Shown: positions 47,651 through 59,974, counted from the first letter of the stretch. The stretch: DNA of 64,000 nt from Pohlia nutans (GCA_022496805.1 CM040087.1:13838001-13902000), one strand, 5' to 3'. Translations and numbers: made by a program. The notes: a model not told the origin generated them from the letters alone.

Positions 47651-48445
47651 GAACATCTCCAACAACATTTTGAAGAGGCCCTGCCCTTTAAATAACGAAT
47701 GAAAAGCTGACATGAAATTACCCAGCTCTGTAAACCATCTAAACATAGAAGAGAAATTTGCCAAGTCCTTGGCTCACCTACACAAACTTGCCTTTCTCAT
47801 TGTTTATTCTAAAAACATCCGTAAAGTTTTTGACACAAATTCAAGAGAGAAGATGTTGAGTCTGCCGGGCTAGGATTAGAACCTTATTAAGCTCCTTTGG
47901 GCCATAAAATGCAAGGTTCAAACTTTGGTATTTTTAGTCATCTTGTCCAATGTTGAACAGGCTCCAACATCTTCCCTGATGGTGTGCCTTGACACGGGAC
48001 TAAAACAAGTCACTCGAGTTTACTTTCCATAAATAAAATTCAACTGATTTTAAATTTTTGAATGAAACACTCCTACTCTTATTGGAATTCAAGCTAGAAT
48101 TCTGTTTTATATAGTATGAAAATCCAAAGTTTTTATGACTTGTGGATATCTCTACAGAGTCCTCAAAAAAACTCAAGCTAGCTCTCACTACTCTCTTGTC
48201 CCTACCTTGCAACCTAGATTGATTGTTATTTCTCTTTGCACTTTAATCTTATGGCTCTCATCTTCAAAAGAAAAAAGAATCACTCAAGCTAGTGTATCCT
48301 CTTTTTTTGCACATCATGATTGCACAATCCATGCATGATGACCTATGAATGGCTTACTTACTATTTTAAGAGTCTAATTAAGCGATGTTGGTGAGTATGC
48401 CCTCTAATTTTTGAGTGCAATTATGAATTCCTTGTGGAGATGCTC
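47651..48445. mobile_element. PIF/Harbinger-type MITE (TAA duplication)
   Basis: The left end GAACATCTCCAACAACA and right end TTGTGGAGATGCTC are inverted with few mismatches. TAA is at 47648-47650 and 48446-48448. Size 795 bases; frames inside are short and unrecognised. Confidence 0.7.
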
Positions 48446-48464
48446 TAACATGCTTGGAGTGCTC

Positions 48465-49330
48465 TTAACCCCTAAACATCGGGCTTGTGACCATAGAACC
48501 TTGTTTTTACTTGTCACGCTCACTTTTAGCACTATAAATAAGATAAGAATTCAAATTTTTATTTTAAGTAGATGAAGCCATATGTCTACTACAAATCATG
48601 AACTTTTTCATAAATTTTGGTGAAAATTTGAAACTACTATGATTTTTTGAAGTAACTATAAAACAAATTCATGTCAATTACAAAATGTACCAAAACTTTC
48701 CAATTTTTTTTAATCCTAAGTACAAGAAATGAAAATCATCTATGTATTTAAATTTAGAATAATTCCCTACACATTTGTAATACCCACTGTACTTGTAATT
48801 TCAATAAAAACTTAGTTTTCAAAGTTTTCAAAGTTTTCCAAAAATTTAGAATGGAGTAAAGAATAGAATTGGTAAGATTCATTTTTTTAGTTCAACTCAA
48901 ATGCAATAGAATTCATTGTTATGGCCTAAATTTAGTTTAAACAAGAAACAAAATCCAAAATACACTACATTGTGTACCGTTTTTACTACTCTTTCTATAG
49001 TTGGGACCGCATGTAAAAATCCAAAAATAGCTTACATGACCTTGATTTAACTCCTAAAGGACTGTAAGGCCCTTAGGGGGCTTCTGGAACTAGAAAGTGG
49101 GGGAATTTGGGTTCTTTGGCTTTGAATTGTAGGATGAGCAACAAAGAGACCCTGGCTCTTTTTGAAAGCCGAATCTGTAGGTACTTCTGGATCGGAAATT
49201 CATCAAGTGAGCGATTTTTGGTGGCATAACTAAGGAAGATGTGGCATAACTAAGGAAGATGTGGCATAACTAAAGAAGAGCCTTCACGAAAAGAATCCAA
49301 TGAAAAATCCTTCAACTACTATGTGATCCT
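48465..49330. repeat. Family D copy 2 with later insertions
   Basis: It begins TTAACCCCTAAACATCGGGC and follows family D copy 1 through ctactacaaatc, tgtacttgtaattt and caaatgcaatagaattc. At 49047 a TTAACTCCTAAAGGACTG block starts, apparently another element inserted at a TTAA that is empty in copy 1. Confidence 0.6.
49221..49280. repeat. Three perfect or near-perfect 20-base tandem units
   Basis: gtggcataactaaggaagat occurs twice exactly and a third time with taaagaag. It looks recent compared with the surrounding decay. Confidence 0.9.
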
Positions 49331-49356
49331 TTATCTGCTATGCGGCAAAGGGATGA

Positions 49357-49690
49357 CAATATATAGATGAAATTTGTTGTGATGGGTTGAAATGTAATAC
49401 TCTAAGTGCGGTGATTTTTGGAGATTTTTTTGGTTGCTTAATTTTATGCATTGACTTTTTCTAGAGCACTTTTGAACACTTCTGATCTATGATCTTATGA
49501 TTTTTTGGTGAATCACTACAACATGAAACGAGGCATAAAAAATTCTAAAATCATCCCTTTTCTAATCGGCTCTCACATGTATGAAGGTAACTTCCCATAA
49601 TATCTATAGTAAAAATTCCACAATGCAAAAGTGTATGATAGATGAGAAATTGTGGATAAAATTTCTACATTGTTCAAAAAATGAACGCTT
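49357..49690. repeat. Family C fragment
   Basis: gatgaaatttgttgtgatgg, gtgatttttggagatttttt and the final caaaaaatgaacgcttagg match family C copy 1 (9885-10205). The left half is absent. Confidence 0.65.
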
Positions 49691-50305
49691 AGGTAGGTAT
49701 GGACACACTTGATTTTAGTAGTTTTTCCACCGTGATTGATACTATTAGAAATAGAATGAATAAAAATTAGAAAGTAAGGTTCCGTGCAATTGTATTTTCA
49801 ACTGGAGTGGAGACAATTTTCAAAAATTAAAGAATCATCTAATGGTGGAATTGCAAGATTATTGGATATCTTTGAACCGTATAATCCACACTCAAAAATG
49901 AAGTTTTGAAGGATATGTGACTTCAAAGTTAAATAGAATTTTTAGGGTTAAAATTTCTAAAATGAAAGTGGCGCGATTCAACAATGCCCTATGTCAACAC
50001 CTCTCTGTTGCAATCTTTCATATCCAGAATGGACGCACACATAATTATTGTGATTTTTATAAGTTAAAGTGACATATCTATATACAATTTAAGACAAAAA
50101 ATTATACGTTAAAAATTGAAAGAAGTTGGTACATTGATCTAGATGAGAACACATACACTAATGGAACACGAACAAGAGAACAAAATCCCAAAACAATAGA
50201 AAATGAGATAACAAACTTCCAAACACTGCAAATACAACATAATACATATGTTGTATTTGCAAGTATTTGTTGTATTTTGAGGTGTTTGTAGTATTTTGGT
50301 GTTTA
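49691..50305. repeat. Family B fragment (inverted orientation)
   Basis: It aligns with 8660-9270: gattttagtagtttttccac, ccctatgtcaacacctctc, catatgttgtatttg. Both TTAA ends are lost. It is fused directly to the family C fragment. Confidence 0.65.
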
Positions 50306-50318
50306 GAGTATAAGTCTG

Positions 50319-50711
50319 ATTGTCCTAAAACCACCAAGTTAAGCAATCTGGCCTATTTTTGGTAGTGCTAAATTCGAAAAAAAAAATGACTGCATTTGAA
50401 ATAGGTTTTGATGAAGATTGCAAAAATTTGCAACATCTAATTCGCATTTGTCAATTTTACACAAGATTCCAAAGTGGAAAGTAACCTCTAACCCAAATCA
50501 AACCTTTAGGTTTCCCCATGTCCACACCATGTGGTACTAACTTTCACTCATAATGATACCCAAAACCACCAACTATTTTTTCGCAATGCGTAGCGTGCCA
50601 TTGGTCTACTTGAATAGTGAAATTGGTGGCTTTGGGTCTAAATTGTGGTGGCTCCAAGAAAATCTACATGTCATAATTGGGGGAGGTGGTGGTTTTAGGA
50701 CATCCTACCTT
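50319..50711. repeat. Family I repeat, copy 3 (uninterrupted)
   Basis: It runs attgtcctaaaaccacc to ggtggttttaggacatcctacctt. At 393 bases it gives the full-length family and the reference for the two insertions in copy 2 at 33630-34560. Confidence 0.7.
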
Positions 50712-50809
50712 GGTTGCACAACTCCAAATTGAAAATTTTCTTTTTCAAAACGATGCGTATGATTATAAATCTCCAAATATGAACTCCACAATTCAAAACC
50801 CAAGTCTTG

Positions 50810-52736
50810 ACGGATTTTGCATTTCCGACTCACACTCCAGGGAGCAGAATGTGGTCAGCTGCTAGCAAGTAGGCAGCAGCCGCCGGCACTAGGAATTGAA
50901 GGAAAAGTTAGTAAGTGGTATAGTATCTGGGTAGCGGTGGGCGAGGGCTGCATGCACAAGTCGGAATTGAATCGGCGCGAGAGCATCGTTGGATCTGAAC
51001 CGGTTACTGAGTAATAATTATAAGTTATATATACAGGTGCCGTATCTATCGATCTTTGAAAGCCGGATACCTGCCAGGGCAATGAATATATCTCCAGCCC
51101 GCCCCGCTGGCGTGTGCGGCATGCTCGGGAGTGGACCAGTGCAGCTTAATATCTTCCAGCAGCAAATGAGGACGTCACTGGCCTTCCTTCCCATACCCCC
51201 GGAATCACACGGTCCGAATCAATCACAGCTGCTGAGCACTAGTGCATGCCATGCCGGGGAGCTCTTCCTCCTGCGTGCCTGCTCCGACCTGTCGATCTAT
51301 AGAATTTGCCAGGCAATCCAGCCCGGCTTGTGCGGCATGCACGGGAGTGCACCAGCTAGTGACTTACTGCTCAGTCTGCTTAATATCATCCACCAGCTAG
51401 GCACTAAGACTTACAGTCTTCCCCCTTCCCCAAGTTCCCATACAGGCCCCCGGACTCACACTACTGTTGTGGTGGTCCGAATCATCTTAACTTACATGCA
51501 ATGCCGGCGCGGGCTCCTGCTCCTGTCGATCAGAGAGTCTGTCGCCGAGCGGTCTTGATCAGTCAGTCACTTAGTCTTAACTTAGTCCGCACTGTCAGAC
51601 GCAAAAACAATGTTCAGCAACAAGTTACAGTTCCACACGCGGGCTATGCATGCTGTTCAGCCCGCGCCCGCTCGCCTGCGCCTCCCTATAACTGTACACC
51701 CCGTTTGGCGTCTTTCTTGCTTTAGCTACCTTGGCCTTGGTTTCTGTGGGTACCAGTACTCAAATCCAAGACAAGTGTAACCTTTTTTGTGTTTGTTTCG
51801 ATCTCTCTGTCTGTTTGCTGCTCGAACGCACGCCCGCCTGCAACAACTGAAGCAATATCCGGAGCTGTGTATACTTGAGCTTGCTTCGGTGCCCTTCTGT
51901 TTTGTGTTGCACTTGTCGGTAAGTGATCAATCTCTACTGCTTTTGCCATGGCCAGCTAGTGATCGAGCTACTACTGGATCCATTGCGTACTGACCAATAA
52001 TGCTGGCACAAGGAACGAGGCGTCACTGATCTCTTGAGCTCCCTCTCTAGCTCCTGGTTCTGATCTGTCAGGCGAGTTTAATTTTACAAGCAGACAGTGC
52101 TTGATCAGATCATGCTCGAAGATATTTGTGAGAGAGACCATTAATTTAGCGGCTTGACTCAAATGTGATCGAAACTCACACTTGTGAAGCTCTGGAAGTT
52201 CAGTTAATTCTACGCTGATCATTTCTGTGACCGGGTTGCAATTTCATATTAATTTAAAATCTTTCGTCGTTTTTTTTTAATCTTGATCGACGATATATCG
52301 AAGCTAATGTTTCAATGGATCGGAGATCGAAGCTTATGCAGGGTTTTTTTCTGGCTCTGTAGTAGTACAACATGCAAGTAATGGAACCTGGTGGTCCTTC
52401 AGATTTAAACCACTGTGGTTGTGCCAAGACAGAAAGCTAGAAAAAAAAGAAAAAGCAAACCCTGAGCTTATGTTTTGGGGCTCCAGCGTGTTTCAGTAGA
52501 AATGTGGTAAGTCCATTTAATTTTTTGCCATGCGCGCTAGCTACTAAGATCGGGTCTCTAAAGCTAGGAGATGATCGAATGATAATGAATGGAGCTTTCA
52601 ATTCTTTCGATGACGGAGGGAGGACGTTCTAGCTGGACAAATGTTGTGAAGTTTTGTTGAATGTATCTGGTGAGCCTCGTAGACTTACGTAGACTTACTG
52701 TACAACTCTGATACATCATGTGTACACTCAGCAGGA
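50810..52736 (+). promoter_or_regulatory. Long GC-rich leader or promoter of the B3 gene
   Basis: Composition changes sharply from AT-rich repeats to mixed, GC-richer sequence. A diverged direct duplication is present: 51110-51310 against 51328-51540 (shared tgtgcggcatg..cgggagtg.accag, cttaatatc, ggtccgaatca). An upstream frame of 158 codons from ATG 51082 spans both units (CGMLGSGP, later CGMHGSAP) and probably reflects the duplication. An acceptor-like ctcagcag lies just before the B3 ATG, so a leader intron is likely. No second gene is recognised. Confidence 0.5.
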
Positions 52737-55081
52737 ATGGAAACGAATCGAAATACGTTGCAGCAGATCCCAGGACAGGACGAGGTCTGGGCGAGCAACG
52801 GGGGAGATCCTCACACCATGAACGGCGGCTACGTGGAGCACATGAATCATCACGGCTATTTTCCCAATTACTGTTACGGTCCATACCCTCCGCCTCCGTC
52901 GTTTGCAAGGTACGACCCTGTGTTCATGGGAATGCAGCCCATGTACATGCCCATGATGGGCGTTTCCTACTTCGTCCCGTCCGCCCACATTGATCAGTAC
53001 GCGGCCCGTCACTACTACGAGCACAGTTCGCCTCCTGATCCTGCCATGTCGCGAGCGTCGCGCACCAGCCGCACCGCCAGACGCAGAATGCACGAATCCG
53101 AAGACCTCCAACCACGCTCCATCGATCGCAAACCTTGTCGTGGCGCTCAAGCTGCAGTGCTTGCCGGCAAGCAGGAAAACGTGGATCCTCCAGTTCCTTC
53201 TGCAGCTGGACAGGTGCTCACTTCAGGATTTCTTTTCGATGTACTACTTACTGGCCAGCAGTTTTCACTCCCTGAAATGTACACCTCAGATAGTACAGTA
53301 CACTGGGTGACTTGTCCCTTGAGGAGCACTCTACCCGTAAGGTGCATTTATCAAGGCTAATGATTCAATGTTTCAAAGTCTGTGAGGCCGGGTTGCACAT
53401 GCATTGAAGTGTTACTTAAGTTTCCGGGCCCTGAATTTATTTATTTATTTATTTATTTATTGTTTTGCAGGGGAGACAAGGACTTGATTCAAAGGGCTTG
53501 ATGTTTCTGTTGGCAAAACAACTGCGCCCAAGTGGTGTGAGCAGCTTAGGGCGTATTGTGCTCCCCAAGGTACGTAGTGAGCTCAGATCTTTAGCAGTTG
53601 TCAATTTAAGGAATTTTTTTTCAAACAGTCACACTATTTTCAGCGTCCAAAATAAGTTTTATGTATCAAATTGAATGTGACCCCTTTTTATGGAAAGGAC
53701 TGAAGTAAAATAGACATGGTTTAAGTCGGAAATAGAGATGACAGGTGGTTTTTGGAACTGGTTGGCGTGGTGAAGAAACACTAATATTTAATTCTGCTGA
53801 AATTAATGCAGAAAGAAGCAGAAGCTCACTTGCCCCATCTGATTGCCAGTGAAGGATTGTTGTTAACTATGGCAGACTATGACATGCGTCGAAATTGGAC
53901 ATTTCGTTACAGGTAGAGTCACTAGGTTACTGTATTATTTTTTAAGGTTTAGTGAGCTGTTGATTTGTGCAACATGTTCAAAATGCAGGCTTTTTAGTTC
54001 ACTGGTGTTGGCTTGAACAAATGCTACTGTTATTTAATTGTGGGCCATCTGCACATGTTTCTTTTCACCAGGTTCTGGTTAAACAACAAGAGCCGTATAT
54101 ATCTGTTAGAAAACACCCGTAAGTACTTTCTCTTCTGTAAAATACCGAAAGATCCCAAACATGATCTGGGTTGTTTTGATTCATTAGAGTTATCCTTAAA
54201 GTCACCGTGTGTTTGAATAAGATGCCGTGAATTTTGCTATAATGTATTGTTATTTGTGCACCCCAAATAGTTAAAAGGTAGGGAAAAGCTTGGTGGTCTA
54301 TCATTGTTAGGTGTGTAAGAGCTTGGTGGTCTCTAAACTCAAGGGAAACTAGTTTAGCCGTCTTTCTTGACGGCTAAACTAGTTTTCCATGAGTTTGAAA
54401 ACCACCAAGCTCTTACACACCTAATAATGATAGACCACCAAGCTTTTCCCTACCTTTTAACTATTTGGGGTGCACAAATAACAATACATTATAGCAAAAT
54501 TCACGGCATCTTATTCAAACACACGGTGACTTTAAGGATAACTCTATTGCTTCAGGCCATTTTTTTTTTTCCTGATCGTGCAATGTTCCCACATTGATAT
54601 CTTTTTTTCTTCTTGTCTCCTTTGCAGGTGATTTTGTGAAGGCGCATAATCTGCAAGAGCGGGATATGCTTATTTTGTACAAAGATGCAGAAGGCAGCTA
54701 TGTAAGAGACACTGGAAACATTTCACCTTTCTGTACAAGTGGCAACAACCATTACATCATCATCATAATTATCCTTCTTTCTTTAGCATAATTATGATAT
54801 CCAATCTTTTGTGCCTTTTAATTACCTTAGTCTTCCTATTCTTGGAGATTCATTTGCAATTATTCTGCAGTTTTGGTTCAGTGATCAACGCATTAATTAG
54901 CAGATCATTAAGAGATGAAATTACTAGTAGAGATTAATATGTGAAAATCATTCTGCAGGTTGTTCGAGGTGAGAAGAATGGCGGAAACACCCAAACACAT
55001 GAGGTTGGTGCGGCAGATGAGGATCCAACAACCGAAGAAGAGATTTCAAGGAAGGAACAAACGCTTGAGTTTTTAATCTGA
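52737..55081 (+). CDS. B3-domain transcription factor of the ABI3/FUS3/LEC2 (AFL) group
   Basis: Six exons splice in phase: 52737-53213, 53471-53569, 53812-53912, 54072-54118, 54628-54701, 54959-55081. They total 921 bases and 306 residues. The N-terminus is rich in Tyr, Pro, Met and His (35-80); a basic stretch (SRTSRTARRRMHE, 108-120) sits where the B2 region lies in this family. B3 spans about 170-270 with SLGRIVLPK (184-192), EAEAHLP, NWTFRYRFW (220-228), NNKSRIYLLENT and a final VVRG. These are AFL hallmarks; such factors bind RY (CATGCA) sites and control embryo or maturation programmes in seed plants. The short acidic C-terminus and overall size are nearer FUS3 or LEC2 than ABI3. Residue 242 is Arg where the family has Gly (ENTGDFV); it spans the exon 4-5 junction. 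Intron 4 contains a perfect-foldback element. Confidence 0.9.
53436..53461. repeat. (ATTT)n microsatellite in B3 intron 1
   Basis: Six tandem ATTT units just upstream of the intron 1 acceptor (ttttgcag). Confidence 0.9.
54186..54545. mobile_element. AGAGTTATCC-family foldback in B3 intron 4 (3-bp duplication ATT)
   Basis: The ends are AGAGTTATCCTTAAAGTCAC and its exact complement. ATT is at 54183-54185 and 54546-54548. Arms of about 165 bases pair almost perfectly to a small centre (gacggctaaactag pairs with ctagtttagccgtc). The family match is to 20218-20597. When transcribed with the B3 pre-mRNA it would form a long hairpin of the kind that can feed small-RNA processing. Confidence 0.9.
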
Positions 55082-56342
55082 TGGATCGGAGATTCAGTAA
55101 TTAAGTACATAGCGGCTATGATCGGCTTTTTTGAGGTAGAAATCAATTTGCTTACCCAGTGCTGGGAAGCCATTTTTGACGAACTTATCAACTTGTAGGA
55201 TGAATGTGAGCTAGTAGTCACTTGGCTTGTGACTACCCAAAGGCCACACGTCCAGCTCATGAGGACAAGTTATTAGAGTTAGCCAAGTATAATTACGAGT
55301 GTGCGGAAAATCATGTTCTACACAACTTTCATAGCAGTTGTAGAGCTTTGCTGTTTGTAGAGCATGTAATATTTGTAAATAAATTTCAGCCTAGGAGACT
55401 AGCTAGTACAATACTGTATAAACTAAGAATATGTAGACTTTTTTGAGCTGTTTTGGCCTGAAGACGCACAGGCAACTTTGGTCATATAACTATCCTCTCT
55501 AACTCACTATTATCATCAAATTAAAGAACAGATCTCGAAATGTATCCCTTCATCTTGATGAAAAGTAGCTTGTATATACATAATCCACTCTGCTATTCTA
55601 GTTTGTTTATTTTATTTTTCCTCCATCTATTCTTCACAAACAAGTGACAGATCGATCTGCCTAAATGATTTGTCTGCACATGCACTCCTCACTGTTAGTA
55701 CCAAAAATAAATATCTTTTAGAGTAAATATATAAGAGTGTTGAAATTAGGGCACTCATGAGACTGATCAGACAGACTGATTCCACTTTCTCAAAGTCTTC
55801 CGGTCACCAATTGATATTATAATTTTATCAATTATAATCCATTAATAGCAGTTCATTATCATGTTGTCCAAGAAGAAGCATTGTTTCTAACTTACATTGA
55901 AAAGTGAATGATGTGAGCAGATTCCAAGGGATTTTCCTGCAGCTCATTGACCACCCCCGACTCTAAATCCCCCTAACTGAGGTTCATGCAAGCACTATTC
56001 ACCCCTAGCCCCATTTTCTGAAATTTCCATTTTGGACACCCTAGGGCATTTTTTTGGCAATTTTTTTGGAAATTTCGGACCTATGGCCCGCACAGTGAGG
56101 AACACTCATAGAATTGCAATCAAATTTCAATCCTTGATTCTACATAAACTAGAATGCTCTTAAATTGCAGTTTTAAATTGTTGTGTTTGGAAATATTTGA
56201 ATTTCCTTTTTACTAATAGAAAAATAACATTCATGAAATATATATTTTCAAATAAAATGCAATTTACATAAAAATAGTCATGCTCCACTTGTGACATATA
56301 GGTGGTGTTTTAAAAAAAAGAAAGGTATTATAAATTATATCC
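55082..56342. other. 3' end of the B3 gene and intergenic sequence
   Basis: AT-rich sequence after the TGA suits a 3' untranslated region to about 55400. Near 55956-56060 lies a decayed relative of the Mutator-like element at 34053 (ctctaaatccccc, catgcaagcactattcaccc). No other feature is seen. Confidence 0.4.
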
Positions 56343-57289
56343 TTAACCCCTAAAGGCCCTTAAAAGCCAAAATGGCTTTTTGTTGTTTCGGGCAGCTTAG
56401 ATGGAAGGTCTAAATTAAGAATTTTAGACTATAATTTGGCGTGGGCGTGGTCATACATACAAGGTGTGTGGGGTAAAAATTACAAAGTCAAATTCGGATT
56501 TTATAATTCTTTTATTGAAATTTTTGGTTTCAAGCCCAACTGGGGCAGAAAAAAACTTTTTATTATAATCATTTTTTCAATTTTTTTTTTTGGAGACATG
56601 CTCTTCACCACATTTAGGCTCAGAATTTGAAGTGACCCATGTTGATTATATTCTTGGCTTGACAAGGGCATCCTCCAAAATCAAGAACAACAACCTCCAA
56701 GGTTTTTTGTAATTTCACATCCATTTCTTTCAAAATTTGTCAAAATTTGAGATTTTGAAATTTTTTAAAAAGAATTTCGCCTAAAATTTATAAAATCATA
56801 GAGGTACCTAATCACCGTTCATTTTTTCCAAAAATCAAATACAATTAATGTGATGCATGTTTCACCAAATTGCCATTTTTATACCTACTTCCGGAAATTA
56901 ATTTGGATGAAGGTTTGAAACGCGTAATGAGTCTCTAAAATTTTGCATGAGCGTACCCAACTTAGTTATCTATATGGAAAAAAATATGAGCAAAATGTTT
57001 GGAGTAAAAATCTTCAAGTCCTCCTTTGCACTATGGAGACAATGCCTCCCAAGCAATGCCCCGAAAAACTTTTGCACAAACTTTGGATGTTATGATCTTG
57101 CAAATGATAAACATCCAACGGTCAATTTTTGAAACAGTAGCTATGAATAGGCTTAGGTACAAGATCTTACGGTTGGAATTCTAAAAGAAGTAAAAAAACT
57201 TGGTTCACATCCCCGGGAGTACATAGAGGTAGAAAATCGCAGTTTTGAGGTTTCAAGCTCCCAAAAACACAAGGAAATTTAGGGGTTAA
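56343..57289. mobile_element. TTAA-flanked element, family G copy 2 (uninterrupted)
   Basis: It begins TTAACCCCTAAAGGCCC, followed by the palindrome aaaagccaaaatggctttt, and ends GGAAATTTAGGGGTTAA. It is 947 bases and inverted relative to copy 1. TTACGGTTGG is about 110 bases from the right end. Frames shared with copy 1 are short. Confidence 0.9.
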
Positions 57290-58149
57290 AGCTCCATTAT
57301 GTTTTACTTGTAAAAACCCCAAATTGGATCCCAAGTAGTTGGTTTTAGGTTCCTTGGAAATTACAAGTGTTTTTGTTTTAGGTTTCTTAAATGGTAATTA
57401 TTGAAGGCAACAACCTACATGACCAAGATGGAGCATGGATGGTTACAAACTACGTAACCGTTGAGAAGAGCATAGTTATAGTGCATAGTCAGTCGTTAGG
57501 TAGATTGAGAGAATTGTTCATAATATTGTCAATTAGTGACGTAGGAGTCAATATGACAGTATAAGCCAATCGTCTTTCCTACCTACAAGTTTGTGTTTGT
57601 TATCTTATTTATGTACTTGTTTCCTAACTACCTATATGTTTCATTCTTAGTCTTAAGGCTTTAACTAGAGCTTTGTAGTTTTATCATGTTACTATATATA
57701 TAATTATTTGTATTTTTGCATCATTTTTATTTTGAAATGTTGTATCAATGAAGGGAATTCCTAACAATGATTTGATTCCTAAAAACTAGAGCAATTGTTG
57801 ATGATTATGTCGTTCTTCTTGAGGTTGATTCTTGAGCTTGGGCACTTTGTGCTTTCTTCAATTCTTTCTTATGTTGCATTGTCAAGAAACTTTTTGGAGA
57901 TTAACTTTACGAAGGTTAATTGAGCTTTACAGTGGTAATGATGTAAAGAGGTTTTAAGAATTGGTGAGCGTTGGTCTTTTTAAGTTTTACACAAAAAAAA
58001 GACAAATGATAATATATTTCAATAAAACATTTTGAAAAGAGTCATCTAGTAAAACGCTTTGATGAGACACTTAAAAGACAACGGATGATAATCGATAAAA
58101 AATTTGATACAATTTTGAAAAGACAAGTGATTGATTATTTTTGTTCCTC
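57290..58149. other. Intergenic stretch, nothing recognised
   Basis: AT-rich, no gene or transposon end identified. Confidence 0.4.
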
Positions 58150-58290
58150 TTGATATTGACTGTTGAACTTGGTATTGACTTGGTATTGACTGTTGAACTT
58201 AGTATTTGGTACTATGTTGACTGTTGAGTTTAGTACTTGGTATTGATGTTGACTATTGAGCTTAGTACTTGGTACTAATGTTGACTATTG
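58150..58290. repeat. Degenerate tandem repeat (ttggtattgactgttgagctt-like unit)
   Basis: About five or six units of 20-30 bases with variable spacing, built from (a/t)cttggta(t)tga and tgttgactgttgagctta blocks. Confidence 0.75.
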
Positions 58291-59723
58291 AGCTTGATTA
58301 GTTGCATCACTCTTGGTGCTAAACAATGAAGGTAGGATGAAATTCATTCTTGACTTTAGATGTGATTTTCCTCTCCTTTTTTGCCCTTGTAGTGTCTTTC
58401 CCTCAACCTTTTGGCATTTTTGCCTTTGGTGTTTTGTATTGCCTTTGGGCGTTATTGCCATTTGGCGTTATAAAGAATTCTCAACCGAGATGGGTTTTCT
58501 CTGTGAAAGTAGGACGAATGAGGAAACATCGAATCATTCACCATTTTCAAATAATTTTTTATATGTAATATTGCCAATGGTGAAAAGAGATAAGAAACTA
58601 GCTAGTAGAAATTTAGTTGGTTTTTGTTGTCATCTATTGTTTGAGACTCTGAGTCAATTGATGTCAACTTATGAGCCTCAATAGTAGGCTAGGCTTTTGA
58701 AGATTAGGGCACCAATAAAATACTCAATTTGCCTAACAAATTACAATGCTTTTAGATATTCTTTGCATTCTGCGTTTAATAAGTGTTCAATAGCATACAT
58801 GTTATGAATTTTGTACTCTTGCAAAATATAAACTAACAAATTGTGTCAAGTATTAAGTTTTGCTATGATTTTTTTTTTCTCTACATTAGTTTAACTTCGG
58901 CAATAATTGTTAAAGTTAACAAACAATGCATTTTTTGTAGATAAGAAGTGCAGATTCGTTGAAAATTCACACGGATAAAAAAAATGTTGAAAAAAGTAAA
59001 AGCAATACGTATGATAGAATTGGATGATGTTACTAATTTTCTACATAAAGTAGTTGGTACTTTGCTATCATTTGTTAGATCATTTCAACTATAGATGCTT
59101 ATGAATTCTTACATTGTAAAATAGAGTTGATGTCAATAACATTGGTAAAGGCAATATTCGTTATGTTGAAACTTTTCGTAGTCTCATTTTTATCTTATCT
59201 TTGACTCAAAGATAAACCGCTTTATCTCTTTACTAGTATTTATTTATGAATAGACAACAACATCAACGTTTAGAATTTAATTGTAGAATCACTATTTGAG
59301 CATTGTTTTTTTGGGTTTCAATTACTATTTTTTAAATGAATTTCTGAATAAGTAGCATTCTGTCTCAAAATTTGCAAAAAGTCTCAATATATCAAATATG
59401 GCCTTGATGAAGAAATTGTGCATATGTCGCTTTTATCTAATCATCAAGTTATTGATGAAGATGAAGAAGTTGTCATTGTGGATGATGTAGTCAAGATTTT
59501 GGGATTTAAAATGCTTTCAATGCACTTGAAAGTTTGAATTATATTTTGAAGCAAAGATCTGATGAAGTCATATCTTTCATAAAAAAATGTTTAAACATTT
59601 CAATCCGAGCAAGTGGAATCTTGGTATGTCAAAGAAATCTCATCAAACTTCTAAAATTCTTTAATTTGAGTATGCATGCCCCAATGCATACATAAATATA
59701 TAATAAGATTCATAACTTTTATA
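58291..59723. other. AT-rich stretch with a faint coding relic
   Basis: The frame near 59440-59670 gives DEDEEVVIVDDVVKILGF, then, after a frame change, NALESLNYILKQRSDEVISF. This is reminiscent of the acidic C-terminal region of pogo/Tigger-type transposases, but the match is weak. The frame at 58313-58684 is not recognised. Confidence 0.25.
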
Positions 59724-59974
59724 CTCCCTCCGTTCCAAAGATATTGTCCAATTCACGATTTTTTTGTGTCCCATTTATATTGTCCAGTTGTTATTAGGCC
59801 GTATTCAGACGCTCGCGTGCGCTATTGTAGAGCGCCAATGGACAAGCAATGTTGTCCGGGAGAAGGCCATGTCGAGCCAGCTTCTCTTTGCCCGTGTGGG
59901 GAAGTTTGTAATTGAATCCGCCACCGCATTTCATGACCTCGATAAAGCACTGCTGCAGCAACATGAACACATTC

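Noticed and set aside
52924..53115. Minus-strand frames opposite B3 exon 1
   Set aside because: They are shadows of a well-supported exon on the plus strand.
58313..58684. 123-codon Phe/Cys-rich frame
   Set aside because: No recognisable family, AT-rich context and atypical composition; probably chance.
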